A stretch of 33,739 bases of DNA from Candidatus Aminicenantes bacterium UBA1061 (GCA_002316315.1 DCDG01000030.1:1-33739); one strand, 5' to 3'; counted from the first letter of the stretch, positions 1-8,565 are shown. Made by a program: numbers and translations. The notes: a model not told the origin generated them from the letters alone.

Positions 1-106
1 CGTGATACTCTGTCCCGGGGACAGAGTATCACGTCCCCAATTTTATAAGATATTGATTATCAACAGATTAGGATTGTTAAAAAGAGGGACAGAGTATCAC
101 GTCCCC
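1..106. repeat. Dispersed palindromic repeat (GGGACAGAGTATCACGTC core), two units
   Basis: Positions 1-16 and 18-33 form a perfect 16-bp inverted repeat around one central G (arms CGTGATACTCTGTCCC and its complement). A further direct copy of the core lies at 86-106. The 18-106 stretch, including the linker TATTGATTATCAACAG, recurs in diverged form at 6535-6622. Repeats of this shape often mark the ends or decayed copies of REP/RAYT (IS200-like) elements, but no transposase is visible here, so that link is inference. The sequence may continue upstream of the window. Confidence 0.85.
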
Positions 107-129
107 GGTTTTCGTCCCATTAACTATTC

Positions 130-159
130 TTGACTTGAAATCCATAAAAGGGCAATATT
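130..159 (+). promoter_or_regulatory. Possible sigma-70-like promoter for the RpiR regulator
   Basis: TTGACT at 130-135 is followed after 17-18 bases by CAATAT/AATATT at 153-159. The -35 box is good and the -10 box poor. Transcription would start close to the short GGCG/CGCC hairpin (163-178) just before the ATG at 182. Weak call from motif inspection only. Confidence 0.3.
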
Positions 160-181
160 AGAGGCGAAGTGTTACGCCAAT

Positions 182-1039
182 ATGAATAAGAATGCAAGGA
201 TTCCATTAAGAGAACTGATACTAAGTCGCTATTCATCTTTTTCTGGTAAAGAAAAAAAAGTTGCTGATTATATCCTGCAAAATTCTCATGTTGCCTTCGC
301 TCTCCCCATCAATAGCCTGGCCGAACAGGCAGATGTCAGTTCTGCTACTATCGTCCGCTTTTCGCAGCGCCTCGGTTTCTCCGGTTTTCAAGAGTTAAAA
401 AGCCAGATTATCGAAGAGGTTAAAGAAGAAATAAATCCAGAAGAACGTTTCAAGCTTTTGGTGCCAGATAACAATGCTGTGGAGACAGTTATTAAAGTAG
501 CTGAAAACGAAGTAAAAAATATAAACCTGACTATTGACAATATCGTCCCTCAGAACTTTAAAGAATTTATAGAAAGACTCAGACAAAGCAGCTGTGTCAA
601 CACTCTGGGGATTGGCATCAGCTCGATCTTAGCACGCCTGGCAGCCTACCTCCTGAATCAAGCTGGATTGAAAACTCAATTTTTACAAAAAGAAGAACAC
701 TACTTTGAGGAAAAGCTGATCAACCTCAATAAAAAGGAGGCTATCCTGGCTTTTTCTTTTCCACCATACTCAAAAGAAACCATTTCGGCTGTGAAATTTT
801 GTTATGAACGCGGCCTGACCTGTCTTTCTATCTCTGATAAACCCACTGCCCCTATCATAAAATATTCCCATAGCTTCATGACGGTCAGTACTAAGAATAT
901 AATGTTCACCAATTCGATCGGCGCAGTAGTAGTATTGCTCAACGCTATTGCCACCGACATTGCTTTCTTGAACAAGAAAAAAGTTGTTCTTCATCTTGAC
1001 CTGCTCAATCAGCTGGAAAAAAATGGTTTTCTTGCCTGA
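182..1039 (+). CDS. MurR/RpiR family transcriptional regulator
   Basis: This 285-residue protein has the two-domain layout of the RpiR family. The N-terminal helix-turn-helix (about residues 10-85) contains the family pattern KKVADYIL, then SLAEQADVSSATIVRF and RLGFSGFQELK. The C-terminal SIS domain (about 125-270) begins with a GIGISS phosphosugar-binding-like loop. Length is normal for the family. Members are cytoplasmic repressors or activators that respond to phosphorylated sugars. The neighbour downstream is a TonB-dependent receptor with its own promoter, followed by a sulfatase-like protein, so control of an outer-membrane sugar-uptake function is a reasonable inference, but no ligand can be named. 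The ATG at 182 is the first in frame and precedes the conserved HTH; its ribosome-binding site is weak (GAGGCG about 15 bases upstream). Confidence 0.9.
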   Translation: MNKNARIPLRELILSRYSSFSGKEKKVADYILQNSHVAFALPINSLAEQADVSSATIVRFSQRLGFSGFQELKSQIIEEVKEEINPEERFKLLVPDNNAVETVIKVAENEVKNINLTIDNIVPQNFKEFIERLRQSSCVNTLGIGISSILARLAAYLLNQAGLKTQFLQKEEHYFEEKLINLNKKEAILAFSFPPYSKETISAVKFCYERGLTCLSISDKPTAPIIKYSHSFMTVSTKNIMFTNSIGAVVVLLNAIATDIAFLNKKKVVLHLDLLNQLEKNGFLA

Positions 1040-1067
1040 ATCCTAGGTTTTACCTATAAAAAATAGC

Positions 1068-1096
1068 TTGACAAATAGCTATCTAAAGTTTATTTT
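1068..1096 (+). promoter_or_regulatory. Sigma-70-like promoter of the TonB-dependent receptor
   Basis: A perfect -35 box TTGACA (1068-1073) is separated by 17 bases from TATTTT (1091-1096). Transcription would begin near 1103, giving a leader of about 75 bases before the ATG at 1178. The promoter sits in the 138-base gap after the RpiR gene, so the receptor need not depend on readthrough. Confidence 0.65.
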
Positions 1097-1177
1097 GCCT
1101 ATGTAAATAATGTTTCACCATCTTATAAAGATGAATAATTATTTTCATGATGACACCAAACCCATAAGGAGGGAAAA

Positions 1178-4024
1178 ATGAAAAAAAGACTAGGGATTTT
1201 GTTTCTTGGTCTGGTTGTTTTAATTGTTCCCTTGATGGCCCAGGATACCTTACAGACAGGCAGCATTGAAGGGGTTGTGGTAGATACCAGCGGATCCGGC
1301 CTGCCTGGAGTAACGGTGACTATTTCTGGCGAGGCTCTCATTAAGAAGAATCTTTCCACCACTACCTCCACTAATGGTGAATTTAGATTCTCCTTTTTGC
1401 CGGTGGGTAAATATGACCTGACCTTTTCCTTGCCCGGCTTTAAGACAACCATTTCCAAAAATGTGGAGGTTACCTTAAGAAAGACTACATTGGTCAGAAT
1501 TACTATGGAGGTCTCACCTGTTGAAGAAACAGTTACCGTTCTGGGTGAATCGCCAGTAGTTGATTTAAAGACTTACACCGTCTCGGCTAACTTTACCAAA
1601 GAAGTATTACAAAAGCTCCCCAGTAGCCGCGATCCCTGGGTCATTATGGAAATGACACCCGGCGTGGTGATGGATCGGCAGAATGTCGGCGGCAGTACCG
1701 CCGGCAATCAGAGCAGCGGTTATGCTTATGGCAGCTACAGGAGCCAGACTGTTTATAATATGGACGGTGTTAACATGACCGATGCCGCCGCTAACGGTGC
1801 TTCGGCCATGTATTATGACTTTGATGCTATCGAGGAAATTCAAGTCGAAACAGGTGCTCATAGCGCCGATATTCAGCCCGGCGGAATAGTCGTCAATATG
1901 ATCACCAAGTCAGGCGGTAACAAATTCAGCGGCGGTTTAAGCTTCTATGGAGAAACTAAAGACCTGCAATCGAACAATATTCCCGACCCTGCGACTCATC
2001 CTCAATATGCGGACGTTGGCTCAGGTAATCCGTTGGACTATTACTATGAATATGGCGGCGATTTCGGTGGTCCAATTATTAAAGATAAGCTATGGTTCTA
2101 CGGTTCATTTCGTAAGACAGCTATAAGTCGTTATATTATTGGCTATGAACTGGACGGCGTGCCTCAAACTGACTATTCATCTCTAACCCATACTACCTTC
2201 AAATTGACCTACCAGATGAACGATAAAAACAGACTGGCCGGCTGGTTCTATTACGATAATAAATACCAGCCGAATCGCGGAGCTGGTACAACCAGACCAC
2301 CTGAAACCACTTTTTACCAGAAGTCTCCGTCCTATTTTTATCACCTGGAAGATACCTGGACGGTGAATAACAACCTCATTTTGAATTTCAAACTGGGAAT
2401 AAATGATATGTGGTACCAGACTGGGCCCCAACCCGGCGTCGATATGAGTCAACCAGCTATCCGTATCCGGAATGATGAGTATCGCAACATGTATCATAAT
2501 GCCTATTATAACTACACCTGGTATTATTCTAACCGTTATCAGTTCAATGCCTTCGCCGACTATTATCTGGATGATTTTTTAGGTGGGGATCATGATTTGA
2601 AAGTTGGATTTGAGTATCAGAATTCACCTTACCACACAACTCGAAGACACCCGGGCAATATTCTTCTTTACTGGTCATATCCCGACTTAACAGGTCCCAG
2701 AGAAGTCTGGACATTTCGTGAGAATATCTGGAAACAGACTAACCTCGTTTACTCAGCCTATTTTACTGATGCCTGGAAATTCAAAAAGTATTTTGTCATT
2801 ACCTTAGGCTTACGCTTTGATAGTACCCACATGAACATCAATGAATCACGGGTTGAGCCAAATGAGTGGACCAATTATTACTATGAAAGGACAGGTGAAA
2901 CTCAGATTACCTACCAGCCAAAGGTGAAAAATGTCATCGGCTGGAATACTCTTGCTCCTCGGATTGGTTTAACATTTGATCCCCTAAACAATGGGGTCAA
3001 CATCTTCAAGGTTTATGCGGCCCGTTATTTCTGGCAGATGAGCTACGGTCCAGTAGATCAAGCTATCTCCACCGGCTATTGGGAAGTAGATTATAGATGG
3101 AATGATGCCAATGGCGATAAGCAGCCTCAGACAGATGAATTTGGAGATATTATCTATACCAGTATCGGTCAGCCTTTGGTGATTGACCCGAATTTAAAGT
3201 CACCCTACACCAATGAGATTGTAGTCAGCTATGAGCGGAAAATCACCAGAGATTTTGGCGCACGGCTCAGTTTTATCAGCAGGAAAACAAAAAGATTCTG
3301 GTGGAATGATAATCTAGCTATCGATCCTCAGCTTGACTATACTCCAGTCCAGGTACAGGATCCCGGCCCTGATGGCAGCTGGGGAACAAGCGATGATGGA
3401 GGAATCATTACAGTCTATAATCTGGATCCTGAAAAACTTGGTGCTTACGATCCTTATGTGACCCAGCAGATAGGCTACGAAACATCCTATCAGGGCCTGG
3501 AACTCAGCCTGACCAAGAGGTATGCTAATAAATGGCAGTTCATGGGGTCTATAACTTATGGTAAGTCTAACGTCAGGCTTCCCATCACTGCCGTTGACGA
3601 TCCAAATAATCGAGAATTCAACGATGATGTCGTCACTTCTTCCGATGTCCCGGTAATTATCAAGCTGAGCGGCTCATACGACTTGCCCTGGGGATTTTAT
3701 ATCGGAGCCTTCTTTAACTATCGGCGGGGCTATCCCACCCAAAGATATTTTCTTTATGAAGATCTAAATCAGGGTGATGTCTATGTGGCTGCCGAGAAAT
3801 TTGGTGAAAGTCGCTATCCCGACCTGACCCTCTTCGACCTGAGGCTGAGCAAGATCTTTAACCTGAAACGATATGGTAAAGTCGAGATCATGATCGATGG
3901 TTTCAATATTTTTAATGCCCATACTCCGTTAAGCTGGGACAACGAATCGTGGGAAGGTTACAAGCAGGTTACAGAAATTCTAGCCCCAAGAATATTCAGA
4001 CTTGGAGTCAAGTGGAATTTCTGA
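1178..4024 (+). CDS. TonB-dependent receptor with carboxypeptidase-regulatory-like N-terminal domain (Oar-like)
   Basis: This 948-residue outer-membrane protein starts with a Sec signal peptide (KKR, hydrophobic core, MAQ at about 20-22). A CarboxypepD_reg-like beta-sandwich follows (about 27-112; GSIEGVVVDTSGSGLPGVTV), then a plug domain (about 130-245) with YNMDGVNMTD and EEIQVETGAHSAD, then a long beta-barrel rich in aromatic residues. It ends in a phenylalanine (FRLGVKWNF), as expected for BAM-dependent outer-membrane insertion. No TonB box can be picked with confidence. Oar-like receptors are abundant in Acidobacteria and Aminicenantes and probably import oligosaccharides, peptides or other large substrates; the substrate is unknown. 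A strong Shine-Dalgarno (AAGGAGGG) precedes the ATG, and a dedicated promoter and terminator make it a monocistronic unit. Confidence 0.93.
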   Translation: MKKRLGILFLGLVVLIVPLMAQDTLQTGSIEGVVVDTSGSGLPGVTVTISGEALIKKNLSTTTSTNGEFRFSFLPVGKYDLTFSLPGFKTTISKNVEVTLRKTTLVRITMEVSPVEETVTVLGESPVVDLKTYTVSANFTKEVLQKLPSSRDPWVIMEMTPGVVMDRQNVGGSTAGNQSSGYAYGSYRSQTVYNMDGVNMTDAAANGASAMYYDFDAIEEIQVETGAHSADIQPGGIVVNMITKSGGNKFSGGLSFYGETKDLQSNNIPDPATHPQYADVGSGNPLDYYYEYGGDFGGPIIKDKLWFYGSFRKTAISRYIIGYELDGVPQTDYSSLTHTTFKLTYQMNDKNRLAGWFYYDNKYQPNRGAGTTRPPETTFYQKSPSYFYHLEDTWTVNNNLILNFKLGINDMWYQTGPQPGVDMSQPAIRIRNDEYRNMYHNAYYNYTWYYSNRYQFNAFADYYLDDFLGGDHDLKVGFEYQNSPYHTTRRHPGNILLYWSYPDLTGPREVWTFRENIWKQTNLVYSAYFTDAWKFKKYFVITLGLRFDSTHMNINESRVEPNEWTNYYYERTGETQITYQPKVKNVIGWNTLAPRIGLTFDPLNNGVNIFKVYAARYFWQMSYGPVDQAISTGYWEVDYRWNDANGDKQPQTDEFGDIIYTSIGQPLVIDPNLKSPYTNEIVVSYERKITRDFGARLSFISRKTKRFWWNDNLAIDPQLDYTPVQVQDPGPDGSWGTSDDGGIITVYNLDPEKLGAYDPYVTQQIGYETSYQGLELSLTKRYANKWQFMGSITYGKSNVRLPITAVDDPNNREFNDDVVTSSDVPVIIKLSGSYDLPWGFYIGAFFNYRRGYPTQRYFLYEDLNQGDVYVAAEKFGESRYPDLTLFDLRLSKIFNLKRYGKVEIMIDGFNIFNAHTPLSWDNESWEGYKQVTEILAPRIFRLGVKWNF

Positions 4025-4058
4025 GCTGAACTGTTCAAGACTGAAGTAATAAAAACAC

Positions 4059-4089
4059 GGGGAGGCCGGTTCTGACCTCCCCTCTTTTT
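4059..4089 (+). terminator. Rho-independent terminator after the TonB-dependent receptor
   Basis: GGGGAGG (4059-4065) pairs with CCTCCCC (4076-4082) across a 10-base loop and is followed by TCTTTTT. It lies 35 bases after the receptor stop codon and separates it from the sulfatase-like gene. Confidence 0.85.
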
Positions 4090-4175
4090 GCCTCAGAGTG
4101 ATATAATCAACCTGCCACTTAAAGATCATTAAATATCAACGTTTGATGCACTAAACATTGAGCTGATGAATAGAA

Positions 4176-4181
4176 TATAAT
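4176..4181 (+). promoter_or_regulatory. Possible -10 box of the sulfatase/TPR gene
   Basis: A perfect TATAAT hexamer lies 17 bases before the ATG at 4199, in the gap after the terminator. I find no convincing -35 box at 16-18 bases upstream. If real, the leader would be only about 11 bases, with AAAAGG directly abutting the start codon. Confidence 0.4.
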
Positions 4182-4198
4182 GGTCATATTTTAAAAGG

Positions 4199-6328
4199 AT
4201 GAAGCTGGCGATTAAATTTCTAAAAACATTTCTTGTGGTCATAATTTCTGTACTGAGTTTCTTTTTTTTAGGCCAATCTCTATTCTCTGGTCAGGCAAAA
4301 AAATTTAATCTGCTTCTGATTACTATTGACACCTTAAGAGCTGATCATGTCGGGATATATGGTGGCCAGGCCGAGACCCCCGTTCTGGATAAACTGGCCA
4401 GAACGGGAGTGATGTTTACCAGAACTTATACCCACGTTCCGCTAACCCTACCTTCTCACTGTTCACTATTGACAGGAACAATTCCACCGGTTCATGGAGT
4501 AAGAGATAACGGTTTCAGGTTTACTAGACCGAATAAAACCCTGGCCGAAATTTTAAAAAATAATGGCTATGTGACAGCTGCTTTCGTTGGTGCTTTTCCT
4601 CTCGACTCGAGGTTCGGGCTGGATAAAGGTTTTGACCTTTATGATGACAACTATGGTAGCCGTAATCTTCAGCGCGACTTGAGCTTTGTAGAAAGAAAAG
4701 CAGAAGAAGTAACCAGAAGGGCTTCGACCTGGCTGGAAAGCAACAAAGATAAACACTTCTTCCTGTGGCTGCATTATTTTGACCCGCATGCACCTTACGA
4801 GCCACCGCCACCTTTTGACCATAACTACCGCGGCCGGGAGTATCAGGGCGAAATAGCTTATACTGATAAAATGCTGGGCGAACTTCTGTCCAAATTGGAT
4901 TCACTTGGCCTAACTGAGAAAACACTTATTATCGTTACTTCTGATCACGGCGAAGCCTTGGGAGAACATCAGGAAAAAACGCATGGCATTTTCATCTATG
5001 ATTCGACCATGAGGGTGCCACTGATTCTTTTCAACCAAAAACTTTTGCCTTCGGGCCGGGTGATAACTGATTTGACCGGTCTAAGTGATGTTTTTCCGAC
5101 AGCTCTTGATCTTTTAAATATTGGGGTAAGCAATAAGGAAATTCAGGGGCGATCGCTCAAAGCCACTATCCTGAAGAAAAAAAAGCTTGACGCCAGGGAT
5201 ATCTATATAGAATCCGTTGGAGCTATGTTCGACCGGAATTGGGCTCCCCTACAGGGCTTAATATCCAAAAAATGGAAGTATATCGAAGCTCCGCAACCGG
5301 AACTTTATGATCTGGAGAAGGACCCACAAGAGCTTAATAATCTGTATGAAAAAGAGCCGGGGATGACAGGCCAGCTAAGAAAAAAGCTAGCTGATCTAAT
5401 GTCGAGCGAAGATTTCCAACTACTGGCAAAAGTCGAGCGGCCACCAATGGATAGAGAAACCGATGAAAAATTGAGGTCTCTAGGCTACATAGCGGGTGGA
5501 AAGATCAAGGTAAACGAGAACCGGCCCGACCCCAAAACGATGATCGAAATTGATAATTTATTTAATGAGGCCATTATTCTATCTGAATCAGGGAGATTAG
5601 AAGAGGCTGAAAGCATCTACAAAACCCTATTGGAAAAACAGCCTAATCTGGCCATCGGCTATGAATATGCTGCCTACAATCTCTATAAAATGGGCAACCT
5701 AACTGAGGCCATATCCTTACTTCGTCAGGCCTTGAGTTTAAATTTGGCAACTGCATCCATTAAGGCCAGACTCGGTTTATATCTTCAAGAGGCAGGCGAA
5801 ATCCAGGAATCTATTGATCTGCTCAGGGCTGCCGTCGAAGATGATCCAAACTACGCCGAAGCTTATAACTATCTGGGGGTCAGTTATTTTAAGGCTGGAG
5901 ATCTGGGCCAGGCCGAGGTGGCCTTCAAAAAAGCACTGGAACTGGATACAGATTATGCTATGGCTTATAACAATTTAGGGAACGTTCATCTGGCTCAAAG
6001 ACGTTTTTCAGAAGCTATAGCAGCCTTCAATAAATCCATTTTTATCGATCCGCAACTGGCCGCTGCTTACAACGGACTAGGGGTAACTTATTATAACCAG
6101 GGAGAGGTGAGTAGCGCCTGGACTTGCTGGAAAAAGGCACTTGACCTCGATCCCAAACAGGCAGATGCTGCTTATAATCTGGGGAGAACCCTCCTGAAAT
6201 CAGGCAATAAAGAAGAAGCCTTAAAATACCTGGAATTATTTTTAGAAATAGCCCCTGAACAAAAGTATAATCAGGACATTAAACAGGTCAGAAGTGTTGT
6301 CGAAAGATTAAAGCAAGAGATACGATGA
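4199..6328 (+). CDS. Membrane-anchored sulfatase-fold (alkaline-phosphatase superfamily) protein with C-terminal TPRs
   Basis: This 709-residue protein has an N-terminal membrane anchor or signal segment (about 8-30), a sulfatase-type hydrolase domain (about 36-400) and TPRs (about 445-705). The metal site begins with ITIDTLRADH (D44), and a second metal motif SDHGEALGEH is clear. At the nucleophile position, where sulfatases carry C/S-x-P-S-R, this protein has T83-L-P-S-H. Thr cannot be converted to formylglycine, so classical sulfatase chemistry is doubtful; phospho- or phosphoglycerol-transferase-like enzymes of the superfamily use Thr. The protein probably acts at the periplasmic face of the membrane. 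The start is the only plausible ATG, but its Shine-Dalgarno (AAAAGG) touches the start codon. Fold assignment is firm; substrate and even sulfatase activity are open. Confidence 0.88.
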   Translation: MKLAIKFLKTFLVVIISVLSFFFLGQSLFSGQAKKFNLLLITIDTLRADHVGIYGGQAETPVLDKLARTGVMFTRTYTHVPLTLPSHCSLLTGTIPPVHGVRDNGFRFTRPNKTLAEILKNNGYVTAAFVGAFPLDSRFGLDKGFDLYDDNYGSRNLQRDLSFVERKAEEVTRRASTWLESNKDKHFFLWLHYFDPHAPYEPPPPFDHNYRGREYQGEIAYTDKMLGELLSKLDSLGLTEKTLIIVTSDHGEALGEHQEKTHGIFIYDSTMRVPLILFNQKLLPSGRVITDLTGLSDVFPTALDLLNIGVSNKEIQGRSLKATILKKKKLDARDIYIESVGAMFDRNWAPLQGLISKKWKYIEAPQPELYDLEKDPQELNNLYEKEPGMTGQLRKKLADLMSSEDFQLLAKVERPPMDRETDEKLRSLGYIAGGKIKVNENRPDPKTMIEIDNLFNEAIILSESGRLEEAESIYKTLLEKQPNLAIGYEYAAYNLYKMGNLTEAISLLRQALSLNLATASIKARLGLYLQEAGEIQESIDLLRAAVEDDPNYAEAYNYLGVSYFKAGDLGQAEVAFKKALELDTDYAMAYNNLGNVHLAQRRFSEAIAAFNKSIFIDPQLAAAYNGLGVTYYNQGEVSSAWTCWKKALDLDPKQADAAYNLGRTLLKSGNKEEALKYLELFLEIAPEQKYNQDIKQVRSVVERLKQEIR

Positions 6329-6353
6329 AATAAGAGACAAGATAAATTAAGAC

Positions 6354-6375
6354 TGGATAGGATAGGATAGGATAA
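6354..6375 (+). repeat. Short tandem GATAG repeat
   Basis: About four head-to-tail copies of the pentamer GATAG/GATAA lie 26 bases downstream of the sulfatase/TPR stop codon. It is non-coding as far as I can see. Such runs can vary in copy number, but there is no sign that this one controls a gene. Confidence 0.7.
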
Positions 6376-6503
6376 ACAAAGATTCTGTCCTGATTTTATT
6401 GAGAGAATAAGGCAGTTTATCCTGATTGAATCCAACGGGCTCAGGATTGATTTAAAAGCTGTTTTATGTACATTTCCCCATTAGATCCCGGATGAACAGC
6501 GGT

Positions 6504-6655
6504 GGGGACAGGGTATTACGTCACTAATTTAATGGGGACAGGGTATTACGTCACTAATTTATAATTTATTGATTATCAACAGGTTAAGATTACTAAAAGG
6601 AGGGACGGAGTATCCTGTCACCCATTCAAAAGGAGGGACGGAGTATCCTGTCACC
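6504..6655 (+). repeat. Cluster of four degenerate copies of the GGGACAGAGTATCACGTC repeat
   Basis: Two copies of a 30-bp unit start at 6504 and 6534 (GGGGACAGGGTATTACGTCA plus an AT-rich spacer). Two copies of a 33-bp unit start at 6595 and 6628 (AGGGACGGAGTATCCTGTCA core). The segment 6535-6622 is a diverged direct copy of 18-106, linker included. All four cores have the same orientation, suggesting local tandem duplication of a mobile-element remnant. The last copy overlaps the 3' end of the activase gene on the minus strand. Confidence 0.85.
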
Positions 6656-7648
6656 GTTCAGCCGTTCCCATTTGCGGCAGCGGCTGCCGACCGAGCCGGC
6701 CAGCCGTCCGTCCTGATAAATCTGGATGACCTCACATCTGTTGGCACAATCCTGGCAGACAAAATTGGAAACATCAAATCTGGCCTTAGTGACAGCTTCC
6801 AGCCCCTTAAACCTGGTTTTCGCCGGTCTCTCTTCTCCGGCCATCTGAGCTATGCCGATCGCCCCCATCAAAGCACATTCCGGCGGGACAATAACCTCAT
6901 GCTGGACTTCTTCCTCGAGTGCCCTGACCAGGGCTTTATTCATAGCGGTTGCCCCTTGATAAACATAAGGTGGTTTTAGCCTGTTGGTCTTGCAGATCGT
7001 CAGGTAATTCCTGACCAGTGCCCGGCAGACCCCCATCAAGATATCACTCTTATCGGCTCCAGTATTCAATTTGCTCACCACCGCCGATTGACAGAAAATG
7101 CCGCACTTCCCCGGCAAATCAAGCTGATTTCTGCTTCTCAAGGCAATCTCGCCGACAGCCTCAATCGGTATGCCCATTCTATTGGCGATAGCTTCAATCA
7201 TGGCCCCGGTCCCGCCGGCACAGATGCTATTCATGCTGAAGTCAGCCAGAGCCCCATCTTCCACTATCATCAGCTTGCAGTCTTCACCGCCGATTTCAAA
7301 AATTGTCCGGACCTCAGGGTAAAAAGACAGGGCAGCCACTGTGTGGGCCAACACTTCTGTCCTGACGATGTCGGCTCCAACCAGCAGACTGGCAAAATGC
7401 CGGCCACTACCTGTGATTCCGCAGGCGGCGATTTTTATTTCTTCACCTGGCGCTGCTGCCACTCCACCTCCTCCTCCGCCATCCCCCGTCTCCGTCACCC
7501 TGGCCAGCCGGCCTAAAGCTTCGACCAGACTCTCGGTTATGCCCTTATTCCTGAGATAAACCGAGCCAGTAATCTTCCCATCCTGATCCAGCAAAACACA
7601 CTTAACGGAAGTGCTCCCGACATCAATGCCCAGGAAGACTTCTTTCAC
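6626..7648 (-). CDS. BadF/BadG/BcrA/BcrD-type ATPase, 2-hydroxyacyl-CoA dehydratase activase-like (HgdC family)
   Basis: This 340-residue protein is an ASKHA-fold ATPase. The phosphate-1 motif is FLGIDVGSTSVKCVLLD (about 5-21), followed by EIGGEDCKL (118-126), ICAGGTGAMIE (142-151) and CGIFCQSAVVSKL (182-194). C143 and C186 match the cysteines that hold the bridging [4Fe-4S] cluster in HgdC-type activators. Such enzymes use ATP to inject an electron into a partner dehydratase or reductase. A C-terminal extension has four more cysteines (C298, C301, C305, C324), typical of COG3580-related activases. It starts with GTG at 7648, preceded by AAGGAG at good spacing and overlapping the upstream gene by 4 bases, so the two are translationally coupled. 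A Gly-rich linker (55-62) is unusual. The last nine residues (GDRILRPSF) are encoded by a dispersed repeat, so the native C-terminus may have been replaced. Confidence 0.87.
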   Translation of the reverse strand: MKEVFLGIDVGSTSVKCVLLDQDGKITGSVYLRNKGITESLVEALGRLARVTETGDGGGGGGVAAAPGEEIKIAACGITGSGRHFASLLVGADIVRTEVLAHTVAALSFYPEVRTIFEIGGEDCKLMIVEDGALADFSMNSICAGGTGAMIEAIANRMGIPIEAVGEIALRSRNQLDLPGKCGIFCQSAVVSKLNTGADKSDILMGVCRALVRNYLTICKTNRLKPPYVYQGATAMNKALVRALEEEVQHEVIVPPECALMGAIGIAQMAGEERPAKTRFKGLEAVTKARFDVSNFVCQDCANRCEVIQIYQDGRLAGSVGSRCRKWERLNGDRILRPSF

Positions 7649-8553
7649 TTTTTTCTCCTTTTTATTAAATCGACAAACGTCTCCAGGCGCGTCTCGAAAT
7701 TCATTTCGCTTCGGGTCTCATCAATGGGCAGCCTCAAAAGCGGAATATTATGCTCAAGACAGATTTTGTCCAGGATGGGCTCAACAGTTGTCTCCGGCAT
7801 GCAGCTCAGTGGCAAAAGATGAATCAGGCCATCAATCCCCCGGTCGGCCAGATACATCGTGTTATAAATATTTTCAAAACCATGGCCTCCCAGCTTCCCG
7901 TTTAAATAAGTTTTTGCCCGTCTCTTATAGATTCTCTTTTCACCCGCCTCGAGCCGCAGACAGGCTTTGACAAAATCTGAAATCCGAACAGTATTAAAAA
8001 CATTTGCTCCGAGTTCTTTCAGTCTTTTTTCGATGTCGAGGTTGATGGCCGGCTCCAGGCAGGTAAAGATTTCACCGACGAGGCCAATATTGACCCTTCT
8101 CCTCTCCAGCTCCGGCCAGGGACCTTCCACTTTTTTCAACTCTGCCCAGCCACGACCCAGACTTTTAACGATAGCCGCATAAGAAAGATGCGGATTAAAA
8201 GTTTTGATAAGCCTTAAGATGTTGGCAAAGTTGACATGATAAAGCTGAAACTTATAACCCAGCCGCCTAAGCGTCAGATCATGGAGCACCCAGTAGTGCC
8301 TCAACCGGCACCTGCCCCTGGAATCAAACATAATCAGACTGTTGGCCCCAGCTTCAATCGCCTCAATAAAATTTCCCAGGGTAATCTTAAAGGGATAGCA
8401 CATCATATCAGCCGAGTGCCGCACGCCCAGTTTCGCCGTTTGCTCGGTAATGGGTGGAGGCGGCAGGACCGTCAGTCCTAAACTTTCCAGTAGATCGCAA
8501 AAGACAGGAGTGTATTTTCCTATTCTTGGGAAGCAGAAGACTTTCTTTTCCAT
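7645..8553 (-). CDS. COG3580/COG3581-like acyl-CoA dehydratase activase-related protein (HgdB/DUF2229 family relative)
   Basis: The product (302 residues from ATG at 8553; 306 if the ATG at 8565 is used) resembles the segment fused to activase domains in large 'CoA-substrate enzyme activase' proteins. Features are VFCFPRIGKYTP at the N-terminus, MMCYPFKITLGNFIEAIEAG, GLVGEIFTCLEPAINLDIEKRL in the middle, and LPLSCMPE plus a DETRSEMNFETRLETF motif at the end. Conserved cysteines (C56, C86, C255 in the longer numbering) could bind an Fe-S cluster. It probably forms an electron-transfer or dehydratase-like complex with the overlapping ASKHA protein downstream. I prefer the inner start because family members begin close to the FPRIG motif and the outer ATG has no Shine-Dalgarno. 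Substrate unknown; no true alpha/beta dehydratase pair is nearby. Confidence 0.78.
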   Translation of the reverse strand: MEKKVFCFPRIGKYTPVFCDLLESLGLTVLPPPPITEQTAKLGVRHSADMMCYPFKITLGNFIEAIEAGANSLIMFDSRGRCRLRHYWVLHDLTLRRLGYKFQLYHVNFANILRLIKTFNPHLSYAAIVKSLGRGWAELKKVEGPWPELERRRVNIGLVGEIFTCLEPAINLDIEKRLKELGANVFNTVRISDFVKACLRLEAGEKRIYKRRAKTYLNGKLGGHGFENIYNTMYLADRGIDGLIHLLPLSCMPETTVEPILDKICLEHNIPLLRLPIDETRSEMNFETRLETFVDLIKRRKK

Positions 8554-8565
8554 TGACCTGATCAT

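Noticed and set aside
6504..6655. CRISPR-like array of short spaced repeats
   Set aside because: Only four cores in two tandem pairs with 30-33 bp periods, spacers are copies of each other, and no cas gene is present.
7440..7490. Gly-rich run in the activase as a frameshift or simple-repeat artefact
   Set aside because: The reading frame continues with intact conserved motifs on both sides, so it is a linker within a functional frame.
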